A stretch of 64,000 bases of DNA from Sphaerisporangium rufum. GTDB taxonomy: Bacteria > Actinomycetota > Actinomycetes > Streptosporangiales > Streptosporangiaceae. Below are positions 17,447-26,808 of the stretch, in pieces. Every line of letters begins with the position of its first letter. Position 1 is the first letter of the stretch. The notes under the pieces are model-generated. The model worked only from the letters and a program-made list of their open reading frames with translations, made no database searches and had not been told where the DNA came from. Position numbers and translations under genes: made by a program. The stretch lies in assembly GCF_016863395.1 (NCBI RefSeq), contig NZ_BOOU01000067.1:1-64000 (forward strand). The letters run 5' to 3'.

Positions 17447-18664
17447 TCAGGCCCGGGCGTCCAGTTGCAGGGAGGCCATCTCGCTCTGCAGGACGAGTAC
17501 GGCACCGCCGATCGCGGCCGCGTCCGATCCGCTGACCGAGGTGACCACGCGCACCGGGTGCGCCCGCCGGGCGAAGGTACGCCGTTGCACCTCCTCTTCG
17601 ATCACTGACCGGTAGATCGGTCCGGCCGTGGCGAAACTGGGGCCGGCGAGCACGATCAGATCAAGGTCGAACAGGCTCGTCAGGGTGACGGCGGCGGTGC
17701 CGAGGTGGCGGGCGGAGCGCTCGATGAGGGCGCGCGCCGTAGGGTCTCCGGCGATGGCGGCGGTCGCGATCCGCGCGAACCCGGGCAGGACGTCGGTGGC
17801 GGCCGGACTGAGCCCCAGTCGCCGGCCGAGGCTCGGCTCCTCCAGCGCCTGGCCGATCACGGCGGCGGGCTCCGCGTAGTTCGCCAGGCAGCCGTAGTTA
17901 CCGCAAGCGCAAAGTTCTCCGTTGATGTCGATGGTGATGTGGCCGATCTCGACACCGTTGGAGGAGACACCGCGGTACACCTCGCCGTCGACGACCACGC
18001 CCCCGCCGAGTCCGCTGGCCATGTAGAGGCAGCCGAAGGTGTCCTGCTCCACCGCGCCCAGCCAGTGCTCGCCGATCGCCGCGGCCGCCGCGTCGTTGTC
18101 GAGCAGCACCGGCTGGCCCAGGATCTCCGACAGGCGCGGCGCGACCGGGTAGCCGAACCATTCCGCGGTCGGCTGGTGAGTGAGCAGCACGCCCGCTTCC
18201 CGGTCTTGCGGCCCGTAGGTCGCCAGCCCCACTCCGAGCACCTTGCCTCGATCGACCCCGGCGGTGTCGAGCAGGGCGTCCACTCGCGAGGCCACCAGGG
18301 AGAGGGCCTGCTCCGGAGGCAGCAACGCCGTGCCGGGGAAGGAGGTCCTCGCCACCTGCCGCCCCGTCAGATCGACGATGACGATGACGCAGATGTTGCG
18401 TTCGAACAAGATGCCCACGGCGTACCGCGCATGCGGATTGAGCTGCAGCAGCGTCGGAGGCTTGCCGCCGGTCGATACGCCGCGCCCGACCTCCAGGACC
18501 AGCCCAAGGTCCATGAGCTCACGGACGACCTGGGTGATGGTCGCCGCCGTGACTCCGGTACTGGCGGCGAGCTCGACCCGGCTGATGGTGCGTGCCTTCC
18601 GGATGCTGTTGAGCACGGTACCGCGGGTTTTCGGCCTCCCGGCCCCGATGGGGCTGGTCGCCAT
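17447..18664 (-). CDS. ROK-family transcriptional repressor
   Basis: DNA-binding sugar-responsive regulator, 405 residues. The N-terminal winged helix-turn-helix (about 12-75) includes ISRVELAASTGVTAATITQ, followed by a ROK (sugar-kinase-like) domain. The zinc-binding pattern CACGNYGCL and the DLTG and DNDAAAAAIGE segments match ROK repressors. The ATG at 18664 has GAGGAGG upstream, an ideal ribosome-binding site. Its place between GH42 and GH9 genes within the mannan locus makes it the likely repressor of the mirrored promoters at 7909-7937 and 8210-8238, relieved by a sugar or sugar phosphate (inference). NagC and XylR are characterised relatives. Confidence 0.92.
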   Translation of the reverse strand: MATSPIGAGRPKTRGTVLNSIRKARTISRVELAASTGVTAATITQVVRELMDLGLVLEVGRGVSTGGKPPTLLQLNPHARYAVGILFERNICVIVIVDLTGRQVARTSFPGTALLPPEQALSLVASRVDALLDTAGVDRGKVLGVGLATYGPQDREAGVLLTHQPTAEWFGYPVAPRLSEILGQPVLLDNDAAAAAIGEHWLGAVEQDTFGCLYMASGLGGGVVVDGEVYRGVSSNGVEIGHITIDINGELCACGNYGCLANYAEPAAVIGQALEEPSLGRRLGLSPAATDVLPGFARIATAAIAGDPTARALIERSARHLGTAAVTLTSLFDLDLIVLAGPSFATAGPIYRSVIEEEVQRRTFARRAHPVRVVTSVSGSDAAAIGGAVLVLQSEMASLQLDARA

Positions 18665-18831
18665 TAGGCCTCCTCGAAGCCACCGACCGGCCACAGCTTG
18701 TGAGGGTGGTGGGACGTGTTCCAGGTGATGCAGCGCTGACGGTTCATTGGTCGATCGACAGCCATCCTCCCATCGTCCTGCGTGGTTCGCCGTATCCGGC
18801 CACTTCGCCGGCGGTGACGTCCGTCCGGGGA

Positions 18832-20679
18832 TCACCTCGGCGACGTCAGGGTCAGCGCGTACAGGGCGACGGCCGCGAAATCGTCGGCCGGCTCGGACGT
18901 CTGCCAGGAGCGGACGTCGTCCACGAAGCGGCTGCCCCGCCCGGTGAACCTCTTGTACCGGTCGACCTTGCCGGGCGGGCAGGGCGGCATCTCGTCGAAG
19001 CGCTCGCCGAGCCCGTCGGCGAACAGCTTGGCGCCGTTGGGGCCGTTCACCACCGCGCCCGCGGCGGGCCTGCCGGTGATGTTGGCGATCTGGTGGTGGG
19101 GGCAGGCGATCGAGTGCTCCCCGACCTCGGCGATGAACGACACGCCCCACGGGTTCGTACCCTGCGCCCAGTTCCGCTGGCCGGTGCCGAAGGCGTCGTA
19201 GGAGCGGTCGCCGGTCACCGACCGGTACAGTCGCGAGGTGGCGGCCAGGCCGAAGGCGTGCGGCACGGAATCGAACTCGGCGTAGTCGGCCCCGGCCCGG
19301 AAGGGGTCGGCGGCGGCGCGCCGGGCGCCCGTCTCCAGCTGCGCGCGCAGCCCGGCGACCAGGCCGGCTTCGGACACGGCCAGGCCACTTGTCCCGGACC
19401 GGCGGATGGCCCTGATCAGGTCGGTGTGCGCCAGCGCGCTCACGTCGTACAGGTTGAACGTGTCGCCGGTCTCCTTGCCGAGGTACTCGGCGGCCCAGCG
19501 CGCGGCCTGGGCCAGCCAGCGGCCGGCGCGCGGGTCGCCGAGGCGCCGCGCGGCGAGCGCGAGTTGCGCACCGCCCAGCTCCATGTCGTCGCGCCAGACG
19601 CTCTCGGGGTAGAAGGCGTGCGGGAGCGAGGTCACGAGCCGCCCGACGCCGGTGGTCTTCGCCATGGCGTAGACGGAGGCGGCCTTGTCCAGCAGTTCCT
19701 CGGCCCGCTTGCGGGACGGCTCCAGCTGCGCGGCGAGCGCGAACGCGGCGGCGGTGCGACCGGCGAGGTTCGGGCTGATCGGCTTGCCGGGGGCGGCGGC
19801 GCGGAACAGCGGCCGGTGCCGGATGAACCGGCTCCTGCCGCCCTTGGCGGCGTCGTCGGCCTGCGGCAGCCGCCAGATGTCGTGGTCGCCGGCGAAGGTG
19901 CCCGCCTTGTCGCCCGCGCCGATGCCGACCTGGATGTACAGCGTCCTGGTCTTCTGGTCCCACATCTTTTCCAGGTACCGCAGGCCGTGGGCGGCCTCGG
20001 CGCGCAGGTGCGGGACATGCGTGCCGTCCCGTTCCGCGGCCCACAGCAGGGTGTCCACGTAGGAGAGGATGTGGGTGAACTTGAGGTAGTCGCCCGCGTC
20101 GAACCAGCCGCCCTCGGCGTCCACCGGGCCGCCGCCGATTCTGGTCAACCCGCCCTTGATCTGGTCGGTGTCCGGACCGGTGAACTTCGGCCAGGCGTAG
20201 ACCGAGGCCGCCCGGTCGTTCAGGTGGCTCGGCCCGCCCCGCGCCGCCGCTCCGTCGCGCTGGAGGCCGAAGAAGTCCACGATCCGGCGGGCCGGGGCGG
20301 CCGGCAGCCCGGCGGCCACCTCGAACTCCGGGGAGGTCACCGCACCCACCTTGACCCGGTAGGCGCCGGGGGCCCGCAGCCGGGTCAGGTCCAGGTCGTG
20401 GACGTGCGGGTAGCGCGCGTTCCAGGCGCCCAGGTCGCGGCCGGTCGTCCCGGCCAGGACCGTGCGTCCGTGGCGGTCCACCACGCTGAAGCGGCCGGCG
20501 GCGCCGGTACCCGTCTTGGCGGTCATCAGGTAGGCGTGTTTGGCCTCGGCCGGCGCGAAGCCCACCTGGTCCACCCGGATGAAGGCCGCGGGGGCCGAGG
20601 CCGCGTGCGCGGGAGCGCCGGCCGCCAGGGCGGTGGTGAGCGTCGCGAGTGCGAGGGCGGCACGCATCGGTCTCGTCAT
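18832..20679 (-). CDS. Secreted endoglucanase, GH9
   Basis: Exported GH9 family protein, 615 residues. A signal peptide (cleavage near AHA-A, residue 26) precedes an N-terminal Ig-like CelD_N domain (about 30-120; IRVDQVGFAP) and the alpha6 barrel (about 130-605). GGWFDAGDYLKF carries the catalytic-base Asp region, CPHHQIAN matches the conserved PHH motif, and SEPADDFAAVALYAL near the C-terminus supplies the acid Glu region. There is no carbohydrate-binding module. It would cut beta-1,4-glucan or glucomannan outside the cell, supplying oligosaccharides for the importer. ATG at 20679 is preferred over the ATG at 20667 because it gives the normal Lys/Arg-containing signal peptide; AGGA lies about 9 bases upstream. 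Confidence 0.88.
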   Translation of the reverse strand: MTRPMRAALALATLTTALAAGAPAHAASAPAAFIRVDQVGFAPAEAKHAYLMTAKTGTGAAGRFSVVDRHGRTVLAGTTGRDLGAWNARYPHVHDLDLTRLRAPGAYRVKVGAVTSPEFEVAAGLPAAPARRIVDFFGLQRDGAAARGGPSHLNDRAASVYAWPKFTGPDTDQIKGGLTRIGGGPVDAEGGWFDAGDYLKFTHILSYVDTLLWAAERDGTHVPHLRAEAAHGLRYLEKMWDQKTRTLYIQVGIGAGDKAGTFAGDHDIWRLPQADDAAKGGRSRFIRHRPLFRAAAPGKPISPNLAGRTAAAFALAAQLEPSRKRAEELLDKAASVYAMAKTTGVGRLVTSLPHAFYPESVWRDDMELGGAQLALAARRLGDPRAGRWLAQAARWAAEYLGKETGDTFNLYDVSALAHTDLIRAIRRSGTSGLAVSEAGLVAGLRAQLETGARRAAADPFRAGADYAEFDSVPHAFGLAATSRLYRSVTGDRSYDAFGTGQRNWAQGTNPWGVSFIAEVGEHSIACPHHQIANITGRPAAGAVVNGPNGAKLFADGLGERFDEMPPCPPGKVDRYKRFTGRGSRFVDDVRSWQTSEPADDFAAVALYALTLTSPR

Positions 20680-21085
20680 CTGCTCATCCTGAAGTGGTCG
20701 TGGACTCGGTGGCCGGCGCTCTCCTCCGCGCCGAGCAGGTGCAGGCCGGCAGGCGCGGCGCCCGCCACGAGCGCGGCCGGGCGGAGCGGAACGGGACGAC
20801 GGTACGGGCTCGATCGCCGCCTGCCAAGGCTGCTGCCCGGCCCGCCATGCGGCCACGATCAACCGTTCAATAGCTGGAGCAACCGGGCGGTTGCGCCATT
20901 TCGCCCGGCGCGTGCCTAACCTCCGCCAGGTCGTCTCGGGTCAGACGCCGCCGATCGACCGGCGCCCGGCCCGGCCGGGCCTCACCTCCAGTTGCCTGCG
21001 CGGCACGCTGGAGAACGCGACCAAGTAAGAGACGTGGGCCGGCCCGGGCCGTTCCCGGAAGGCGGACGCCACGGCCGGGCAGGTG
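20680..21085. other. Intergenic region between GH9 and acyl-CoA dehydrogenase genes
   Basis: About 406 bases. It should hold the GH9 promoter. A dyad GCAACCGGGCGGTTGC (20879-20894; 7-base arms around GG) about 200 bases upstream of the GH9 start is a candidate operator. I see no gene; open frames here are GC-driven. Confidence 0.45.
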
Positions 21086-22387
21086 TCAATGACGCCGCCG
21101 CGCCGGTTCGGGCGGTTCCGCGCGTTCGCGATGGGCGCCGGTACTGACGCCGCTGCCGGCGTCTCCGGCCTTACGCTCGTTGGCAGCAGCCTCCGGCAGT
21201 GCCACTTCCGCCGACCCGCCGAACCTTCCAGGACCGTCGCGCAGCACCCGGCGGGCCGTCGCCGTGATGTGCAGCTCATCGGGTCCGTCGAGGATGCCGG
21301 CCGTCCGGCCGGTGCGGAACAGCCTTGGTAGCGCGGTGTCGGGCCCCAGTCCTTCCGCACCGTGGACCTGGATGGCCGCATCGGTCACCTGCCGCAACAT
21401 GCGGGCGGCCGCGACCTTGGCCAGGCCCGTCTCCGTTCTCGCGTCCAGCCCCGCGTCCAGGCGGGCGACGGCCTCGAAGACGAGCGGCCGGGTCGTCCTG
21501 ATGGCGAGCAGCGCGTCGAAGACGAGCTGCTGAACGAGCTGGTGATCGGCCAGCCGTCCCGTTGCGGTCCGCCGGTCACGGGCTCGCCCGCACATGAGGG
21601 TGAAGGCGCGTTCGGCCTGGCCCAGCCAGCGGAGGCACCGAAGGAGACGGCTGAGCCGTACGCGCCGCGCCACCACGCGCAGGCCTTCGCCCTCCTCACC
21701 GGCGAGGTGGTCGGCCGGCACGCGCACGCCGTCCAAGGCGATCTCCCACTGACCACCGGCACCGAGGACGGGCAACTCGCGCACCACCCGAAATCCCGGC
21801 GAGGACGGGGAGACCAGCAACACCGACAGTCCGTTCTTGTCGGGTGGCGCGCCGGCCGTACGGGCGAGCACGGCGGCGAGGCCGGCACCGGCGACTCCGC
21901 TGACGAACCACTTGCCGCCGCGTAATGTCCAAGAGCCATCGGGCTCCCGGGTAGCGCGGGTCGTGGTGAGGGCCGGGTCGGATCCAGAGGTGCCCGGCTC
22001 GGTCATCGCGTTGCACAGCGACAGCCGCCCGTCGGCGACCTGCTCGCGGTAGGCGTCGTGCCCGGCCAGGGTCACCAGGTCGAGCAGCGCCGATCCGCCG
22101 AGCACGGCGGGGCCGTGGTCGCTGGCGCCTTCCGCCTCGGCCACGTGCGCGTACTCCAGCAGGGACAGTCCCGCCCCGCCCAGGTCGCGCGGGAGCGCCA
22201 GTCCCCACAGACCCTCGGTCCGAGCCTGCCGGCCGAGCCGCTCGGTCAGGTCCCGGGCGCGCCTGCCACCGGAATCGAACGTGTCCTCGTGCGGGACGAT
22301 CCGATCGCGGACGAACGCGCTCACTCGCTCGCGCAGTGGGCGGACATGCGGCGGGCAGGCCGGTTCGCCCCATTCAAAGTCCGACAT
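21086..22387 (-). CDS. Acyl-CoA dehydrogenase family flavoprotein
   Basis: FAD-dependent acyl-CoA dehydrogenase homologue, 433 residues. Helical N-domain (about 1-120), beta middle domain with FAD contacts (CNAMTEPGTSGSDP, then LRGGKWFVSG) and C-terminal helical domain with QVHGAEGLG and GILDGPDELH, typical of the ACAD10/11-like branch. The last 35 residues are a charged, disordered tail. It would oxidise an acyl-CoA at alpha-beta with an electron-transfer partner not seen here. It diverges from the CoA transferase-ligase pair across 138 bases; the three together look like activation and dehydrogenation of one carboxylic acid. ATG at 22387 follows GGAAGG. Confidence 0.87.
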   Translation of the reverse strand: MSDFEWGEPACPPHVRPLRERVSAFVRDRIVPHEDTFDSGGRRARDLTERLGRQARTEGLWGLALPRDLGGAGLSLLEYAHVAEAEGASDHGPAVLGGSALLDLVTLAGHDAYREQVADGRLSLCNAMTEPGTSGSDPALTTTRATREPDGSWTLRGGKWFVSGVAGAGLAAVLARTAGAPPDKNGLSVLLVSPSSPGFRVVRELPVLGAGGQWEIALDGVRVPADHLAGEEGEGLRVVARRVRLSRLLRCLRWLGQAERAFTLMCGRARDRRTATGRLADHQLVQQLVFDALLAIRTTRPLVFEAVARLDAGLDARTETGLAKVAAARMLRQVTDAAIQVHGAEGLGPDTALPRLFRTGRTAGILDGPDELHITATARRVLRDGPGRFGGSAEVALPEAAANERKAGDAGSGVSTGAHRERAEPPEPARRRH

Positions 22388-22525
22388 TGCAACCTTCCAG
22401 GCATTCCGGGAACTCGGCGAAATATCCGTACGACTCCTCCACGGGACACGTCGCCGAAAGACGCCGACGAGTTCCCACCCGGGGCATGCACAGCTCGCGG
22501 GGCCTCACCGTGGGGAAGGAGAGTC

Positions 22526-24337
22526 ATGGCACATCCCGAGGCGATTCGATCGGCCCTCCCGCTCACCGGCGCCGTGATGCGTACGGGCGGCCCGCCCGCG
22601 CTCACCTCGACGATCGCGCGCCGGCTCCACCTGCTGGGAGTACCCGACCTCGAAGGGACGCGGGCCGGGAGCGATGGGGTCGTGACGCTCACCGCGGTGG
22701 ACGGAAGCATCAGCGCGGAGATCGCCTGGGCCGGCGTCGCGCCGGCGGAGGAGGTGACCGACGAGGCCACCGCGCAGGCGGCCACCGGAGTCGCGCACGT
22801 GCACGGCCGCCGGGACGGCACCCCCCGCGGGCTCGCGGTCGACTACCTCTCCATGGCCGCCGGAGTCCTGGCATCACAAGGGCTGCTGGCGATTCTGCTC
22901 GGCCGGTCTCGCGGCCTGGCCGTGCAGCGCGTGCGCACCGCCGTGGACCTGGCCGGGCTCCTCGCCGTGGGCCAGTATCTGGCCTGCGCGGCGGCCGAGG
23001 AGGACGAGGCGGTGCCGCTCGACCCGGGCGGGCCGCCGTTCACCACCTCCGACGGCATCGCCTTCGAGGTCGAGACGCTTGACTCCCGGGTATGGGTGGC
23101 GTTCTGGCAGTACCTCGGAACGACCGAGCGCCTCGCGGGCGCCGCCTGGCGGTCCTTCCAGTTCCGGTACGCCACCGCGTGCTGCCCCCTGCCGCCCGAA
23201 CTGCACGCGCGGGCGCGAGCGCACACCTGGGAGGACGTACGGGCCGCCGCGGATCGGTCCGGCATATCGCTGTGCGCTCTCACCCGGCTCGTCGACCGCC
23301 TGACCGATCCGCCCGCGAACGCGCCCTGGCAGCTGTCCCTGCTCGGAGCGGGCGCCACGGCGGGTGCGGCCGGCCGGCCGGCCTCCGCCGACATCGCCCG
23401 GCCGCTCGCCGGGTTCACCGTCGTGGAGGCCGGCCGGCGTATCCAGGCCCCGTTGGCGACCTGCGTCCTGCGCATGCTCGGAGCCGACGTCATCAGGATC
23501 GAGCCGCCCGGTGGCGACCCGCTCAGGGGCATGCCGCCTACCTGCGGCGGACTGTCGGCGCGCTGGCTTGCGCTCAACCGGGGCAAGAAAGCCATCGAGA
23601 TCGACATCAAGTCGGCGGCGGGACGTGCCGAACTGCTCGACCTGGTCGCCGGCGCCGACGTCTTCCTGCACAACTGGGCTCCCGGCACCGCCGAGCGCCT
23701 CGGCCTCGACGGCGGCGATCTGTCGGCCGTCAACTCCCGCCTCGTGTACGCGTACACGAGCGGCTGGGCGGGACGGCTGCCCGGCGCGCCGCTGGGCACC
23801 GATTTCATGGTCCAAGCCCGCTCGGGACTCGCCGAGGCCGTGCGGCCCGCGGGCGAGGACCCGGCGCCGTCTCTGATGACGCTGCTCGACGTCTTCGGCG
23901 GTCTCATCGGGGCCGAGGCCGTGCTGGCCGGGCTCCTGCTGCGCGAACGGGAGCGGCGGGGCGTGCGGGTGGACTCCTCGCTGCTGGGTGCGGCGGAGAT
24001 GCTCATCGCACCCGCGCTGCGCCGGGCGGCCCGAGGTGAACGGCCCCGTGCCCCGGAGGGGTTCCGGCGTCCCCTGGGCGCCGCCGACGGCTGGGTCGCC
24101 GTCGCCGACGACGATGCCGCCGGCGCGCAGGAACTCATCGGTCCCCGCGGCCGGCTGAGCGACCTAGGCGGAATCGCCACGGCGCAGGCGGTCCGCTCCC
24201 TCAGGGCCGAGGGCGTTCGCGCCACGGCGGTGACGGCCCCTCTCGACGCCGTGACCGGTGACCCGCGCTTCGCCGCGGCCCTCACCCGTGACGCGCACGG
24301 CGCTCTTGTCGTGCCGACCCCCTGGAGGTTCTCATGA
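22526..24337 (+). CDS. Two-lobed CaiB/BaiF family (class III) CoA transferase
   Basis: A 603-residue class III CoA transferase. The canonical CaiB-like lobe is C-terminal (about 285-603): GFTVVEAG, then LGADVIRIEPPGGDPLR, LNRGKKAIEIDI, and the catalytic Asp in GTDFMVQARSGL. The N-terminal 280 residues look like a second, diverged lobe (LTGAVMRTGGPP resembles the family's ALTG motif) lacking the catalytic segment. Class III enzymes move CoA between carboxylates without ATP. GGAAGGAGAG precedes the ATG, and the stop overlaps the AMP-ligase start (ATGA). Having both a CoA transferase and a CoA ligase in one operon is notable; they may act on different acids or at successive steps. Confidence 0.85.
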   Translation: MAHPEAIRSALPLTGAVMRTGGPPALTSTIARRLHLLGVPDLEGTRAGSDGVVTLTAVDGSISAEIAWAGVAPAEEVTDEATAQAATGVAHVHGRRDGTPRGLAVDYLSMAAGVLASQGLLAILLGRSRGLAVQRVRTAVDLAGLLAVGQYLACAAAEEDEAVPLDPGGPPFTTSDGIAFEVETLDSRVWVAFWQYLGTTERLAGAAWRSFQFRYATACCPLPPELHARARAHTWEDVRAAADRSGISLCALTRLVDRLTDPPANAPWQLSLLGAGATAGAAGRPASADIARPLAGFTVVEAGRRIQAPLATCVLRMLGADVIRIEPPGGDPLRGMPPTCGGLSARWLALNRGKKAIEIDIKSAAGRAELLDLVAGADVFLHNWAPGTAERLGLDGGDLSAVNSRLVYAYTSGWAGRLPGAPLGTDFMVQARSGLAEAVRPAGEDPAPSLMTLLDVFGGLIGAEAVLAGLLLRERERRGVRVDSSLLGAAEMLIAPALRRAARGERPRAPEGFRRPLGAADGWVAVADDDAAGAQELIGPRGRLSDLGGIATAQAVRSLRAEGVRATAVTAPLDAVTGDPRFAAALTRDAHGALVVPTPWRFS

Positions 24338-25947
24338 CCACTCAGTTGATCGACCTCGTCCCGGCCACGCTGCGCCGGAATTGGGCCGCCGAGGGCACCT
24401 ACCCCGATCTCGCCCTGTACGCGCTCTTCCGGGCACACCGCGTCGCCGATCCCGGCCGGAGCGCGGTCGTCGACGCGGCGGGACACCTGAGCTATGCAGA
24501 ACTCGACATGCTCGCCCGCTCCGCGGCGGCGAGCCTGCGGGCGCTCGGCGTATGCGAGGGCGACGTCGTCGGAGTCCAGTTACCCAACAGCGCGGACGCC
24601 GTGATCGCCGACCTGGCGCTGGCCGCCCTGGGCGCCGTGGTGCTCCCCTTCCCCGTCGGCCGAGACGTCTGCGAAGCGGTCTCGCTGCTCGGTCGCTCCG
24701 GAGCCAGGGCCGTCATCGCCGCCTCCGACCACCGGGGCGTCCGGCATGCGGCCGATCTGGTGGCGGCGAGGGAGCGGCTGCCCGCGCTGCGGCTCGTCGT
24801 CGCGGCCGGACCGGGCGACGCGCCCGCGGGCAGCGTGCCATGGACCGAGTTGACGGCCGGGCACAACCCGGGGTTCGTCCCGGCCCGGCCCGATCCCGAC
24901 GAGGCCGCCCGTATCCTCGTATCCTCCGGCTCCGAGGCCGACCCCAAGATGATCGCCTATTCACACAACGCGCTGGCCGGCGGGCGCGGCAACTTCCTCG
25001 CCACGCTGATGGAGGACGGCCGTCCGCCGCGGTGCCTGTTCCTGGTCCCGCTGGCCTCCGCCTTCGGCAGCAACGGCACCGCCGTGACCATGGCCAGGCA
25101 CGGCGGCACGCTGGTGCTGCTCGATCACTTCAATCCCGGGCGCGCTCTGGCCGCGATCCGCGACCACCGGCCCACCCACGTGCTGGCCGTGCCGACCATG
25201 GTCCGCAAGATGCTCACCGAACCGGCGCCCGAGCCGATGCCGCCGATGACCGCGCTGGTCCTCGGCGGCGCCGACCTGGACCCCCCGACCGCCACGGCGG
25301 CCCGTGAGCGGTTCGGCTGTCCTGTGGTCAACCTGTACGGCTCGGCCGACGGGGTGAACTGCCACGGCGGCCTGCGGCCGGAGCCGCCGGCGGCGGGACC
25401 CGGCACCGTCGTCGGCTCACCGGATCCGCGGGTCACGGACATCCGCATCGATCCCCTCGGAAACGACGATCCGGTGGGAGAGATCATCGCCCGGGGTCCG
25501 ATGACCCCCATGTGCTACGTGGGGGCACCCGAAATGAACCAGCGCTACCGAACCGCTGAGGGCTGGGTACGTACCGGTGATCTGGGACTGATCGACGAGC
25601 ACGGACGTCTGCGTCTGGTGGGCAGGCTGAAGCAGATCGTCATCCGAGGAGGACTCAACATCAGTCCCGCCGAGGTCGAGCGAGCCGTGGCCACCCATCC
25701 CGGGGTGGCCGAAGCGGTCTGCCTGGGGATACCCGACCCGGTGTTCGGCGAGCGGCTCGCCGTATGCCTCGTCGCGCGGCCCGGCACGGCCGTCGACCTC
25801 CCCGAACTGTGCGCGCATCTCACCGCGCAAGGCCTCGACAAGCGCAAGCACCCCGAATCGCTGCTCGTGGTGGAGTACATCCCGCTCAACCCCGCCGGCA
25901 AGCCCGACCGGCGGGCACTGCGCGACCGCCTGCTGAAGTCAGGCTGA
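24334..25947 (+). CDS. AMP-forming acyl-CoA ligase
   Basis: Adenylate-forming (ANL) enzyme, 537 residues, complete. Motifs: P-loop-like VSSGSEADPKM, NLYGSADG (aromatic-binding/A5 region), TGDLG, the hinge GRLKQIVIRGGLNISP, and the C-terminal catalytic Lys in NPAGKPDR. The P-loop has few of the usual Thr residues but is recognisable. It activates a carboxylic acid as acyl-AMP and then CoA thioester; substrate unknown. It is coupled to the CoA transferase by ATGA overlap and ends at a strong bidirectional terminator shared with the convergent sigma gene. No acyl- or peptidyl-carrier protein is nearby, which argues for CoA-ester metabolism rather than an assembly line. Confidence 0.87.
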   Translation: MTTQLIDLVPATLRRNWAAEGTYPDLALYALFRAHRVADPGRSAVVDAAGHLSYAELDMLARSAAASLRALGVCEGDVVGVQLPNSADAVIADLALAALGAVVLPFPVGRDVCEAVSLLGRSGARAVIAASDHRGVRHAADLVAARERLPALRLVVAAGPGDAPAGSVPWTELTAGHNPGFVPARPDPDEAARILVSSGSEADPKMIAYSHNALAGGRGNFLATLMEDGRPPRCLFLVPLASAFGSNGTAVTMARHGGTLVLLDHFNPGRALAAIRDHRPTHVLAVPTMVRKMLTEPAPEPMPPMTALVLGGADLDPPTATAARERFGCPVVNLYGSADGVNCHGGLRPEPPAAGPGTVVGSPDPRVTDIRIDPLGNDDPVGEIIARGPMTPMCYVGAPEMNQRYRTAEGWVRTGDLGLIDEHGRLRLVGRLKQIVIRGGLNISPAEVERAVATHPGVAEAVCLGIPDPVFGERLAVCLVARPGTAVDLPELCAHLTAQGLDKRKHPESLLVVEYIPLNPAGKPDRRALRDRLLKSG

Positions 25948-25950
25948 GCG

Positions 25951-25985
25951 ACTTCCGGGGCCGGAGCGCCTCCGGCCCCAGAAGT
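25951..25985. terminator. Bidirectional hairpin terminator
   Basis: ACTTC-c-GGGGCCGGAG, loop CGC, CTCCGGCCCC-a-GAAGT: a 15-base stem with one mismatch between two convergent genes, starting 4 bases after the ligase stop and ending 18 bases before the sigma-factor stop. Confidence 0.85.
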
Positions 25986-26002
25986 CTCGCGGCGGGAACG
26001 GA

Positions 26003-26581
26003 TCAGGCCGCTCGTTCGGCGGCCAGCAGGGACGCGACGAGTTGGCGGCGGGCCCGCGCCACCCGCGAGCGCACCGTGCCCACCGGACATCCGATCAGCA
26101 CGGCGGCCTCCGCGTAGGACAATCCCATGAGCCGGGTCAGGACGAACGCCTCACGCCGCTGGCGCGGCACCTGGGAGAGCAGGTCGTCGAGGGCCACGCC
26201 GTCCTCGTGACCGGGCAGCCCGCGCGGCAGGCACCGTTCGGCCGCACTCTGCCAGTCGGCGACATCGGCGACGGCCGGACGCGCCGCCGCCGAGCGGAAC
26301 ATGTCGACGACGACCCTCCGGGCGATCGACAGCAGCCAGGTGCGTGCCGACGAGCGGCCGGCGAACCTCGGCAGGCTGCCGAGCGCCCGCACGAAGGTCT
26401 CCTGGGTCAGGTCGTCGGCGGTCTGCACATCGGACAGGTAGGCGAGGAAGCGGCGCACGTCGGGGTAGAACGCGCGGGCGAACGCCTCTACATCCTCGGA
26501 GGTCCCTTCGCGTGCGGCCAGGGCGAGAGCCGTGAGCCGGTGGTCGTCGGCGGATCGATGGTCACTGGTGGCAGAGAACAT
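26003..26581 (-). CDS. ECF RNA polymerase sigma factor (SigC-like)
   Basis: Extracytoplasmic-function sigma factor, 192 residues. Region 2 (about 30-100) carries YLSDVQTADDLTQETFVRAL and the promoter-melting region ARTWLLSIARRVVVDMFR. Region 4 (about 130-185) has RQRREAFVLTRLMGLSYAE and the helix-turn-helix CPVGTVRSRVARAR. It resembles the SigC branch, which also lacks a linked anti-sigma gene; none is visible here. ATG at 26581 follows GGAAGGAACG. It faces away from the MFS-GH88-like pair across about 227 bases, which may include promoters it controls (inference). Confidence 0.92.
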   Translation of the reverse strand: MFSATSDHRSADDHRLTALALAAREGTSEDVEAFARAFYPDVRRFLAYLSDVQTADDLTQETFVRALGSLPRFAGRSSARTWLLSIARRVVVDMFRSAAARPAVADVADWQSAAERCLPRGLPGHEDGVALDDLLSQVPRQRREAFVLTRLMGLSYAEAAVLIGCPVGTVRSRVARARRQLVASLLAAERAA

Positions 26582-26808
26582 GGTGAGCGTTCCTTCCGTC
26601 CCGGGCAGTGGCCGAGCGGCTCGGAGGATGCGGCGTCGGGTGACCGGTGCGCGGACGGGCCACCGGGATCAGGCGGCGGCCCGCGCGTCCGGCGGGACGG
26701 CGTCACCGGAATTCCTCCGTCCGGGAACTCACCGGGGCCCGCCCACGACTGCTGGTGCACGATCGTCGCGCGCTACTGCGGGCGAGATCCCGGCGAGAGG
26801 AGAAGGCC

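Noticed and set aside
18700-20919. A 739-codon open frame on the plus strand opposite the GH9 gene
   Set aside because: It is antisense to a clear GH9 enzyme and has arginine/glycine-rich composition typical of high-GC shadow frames; no recognisable domain.
21086-25947. Acyl-CoA dehydrogenase, CoA transferase and AMP ligase as part of an NRPS/PKS cluster
   Set aside because: No carrier protein, condensation or ketosynthase domain is nearby; the set fits CoA-ester metabolism better.
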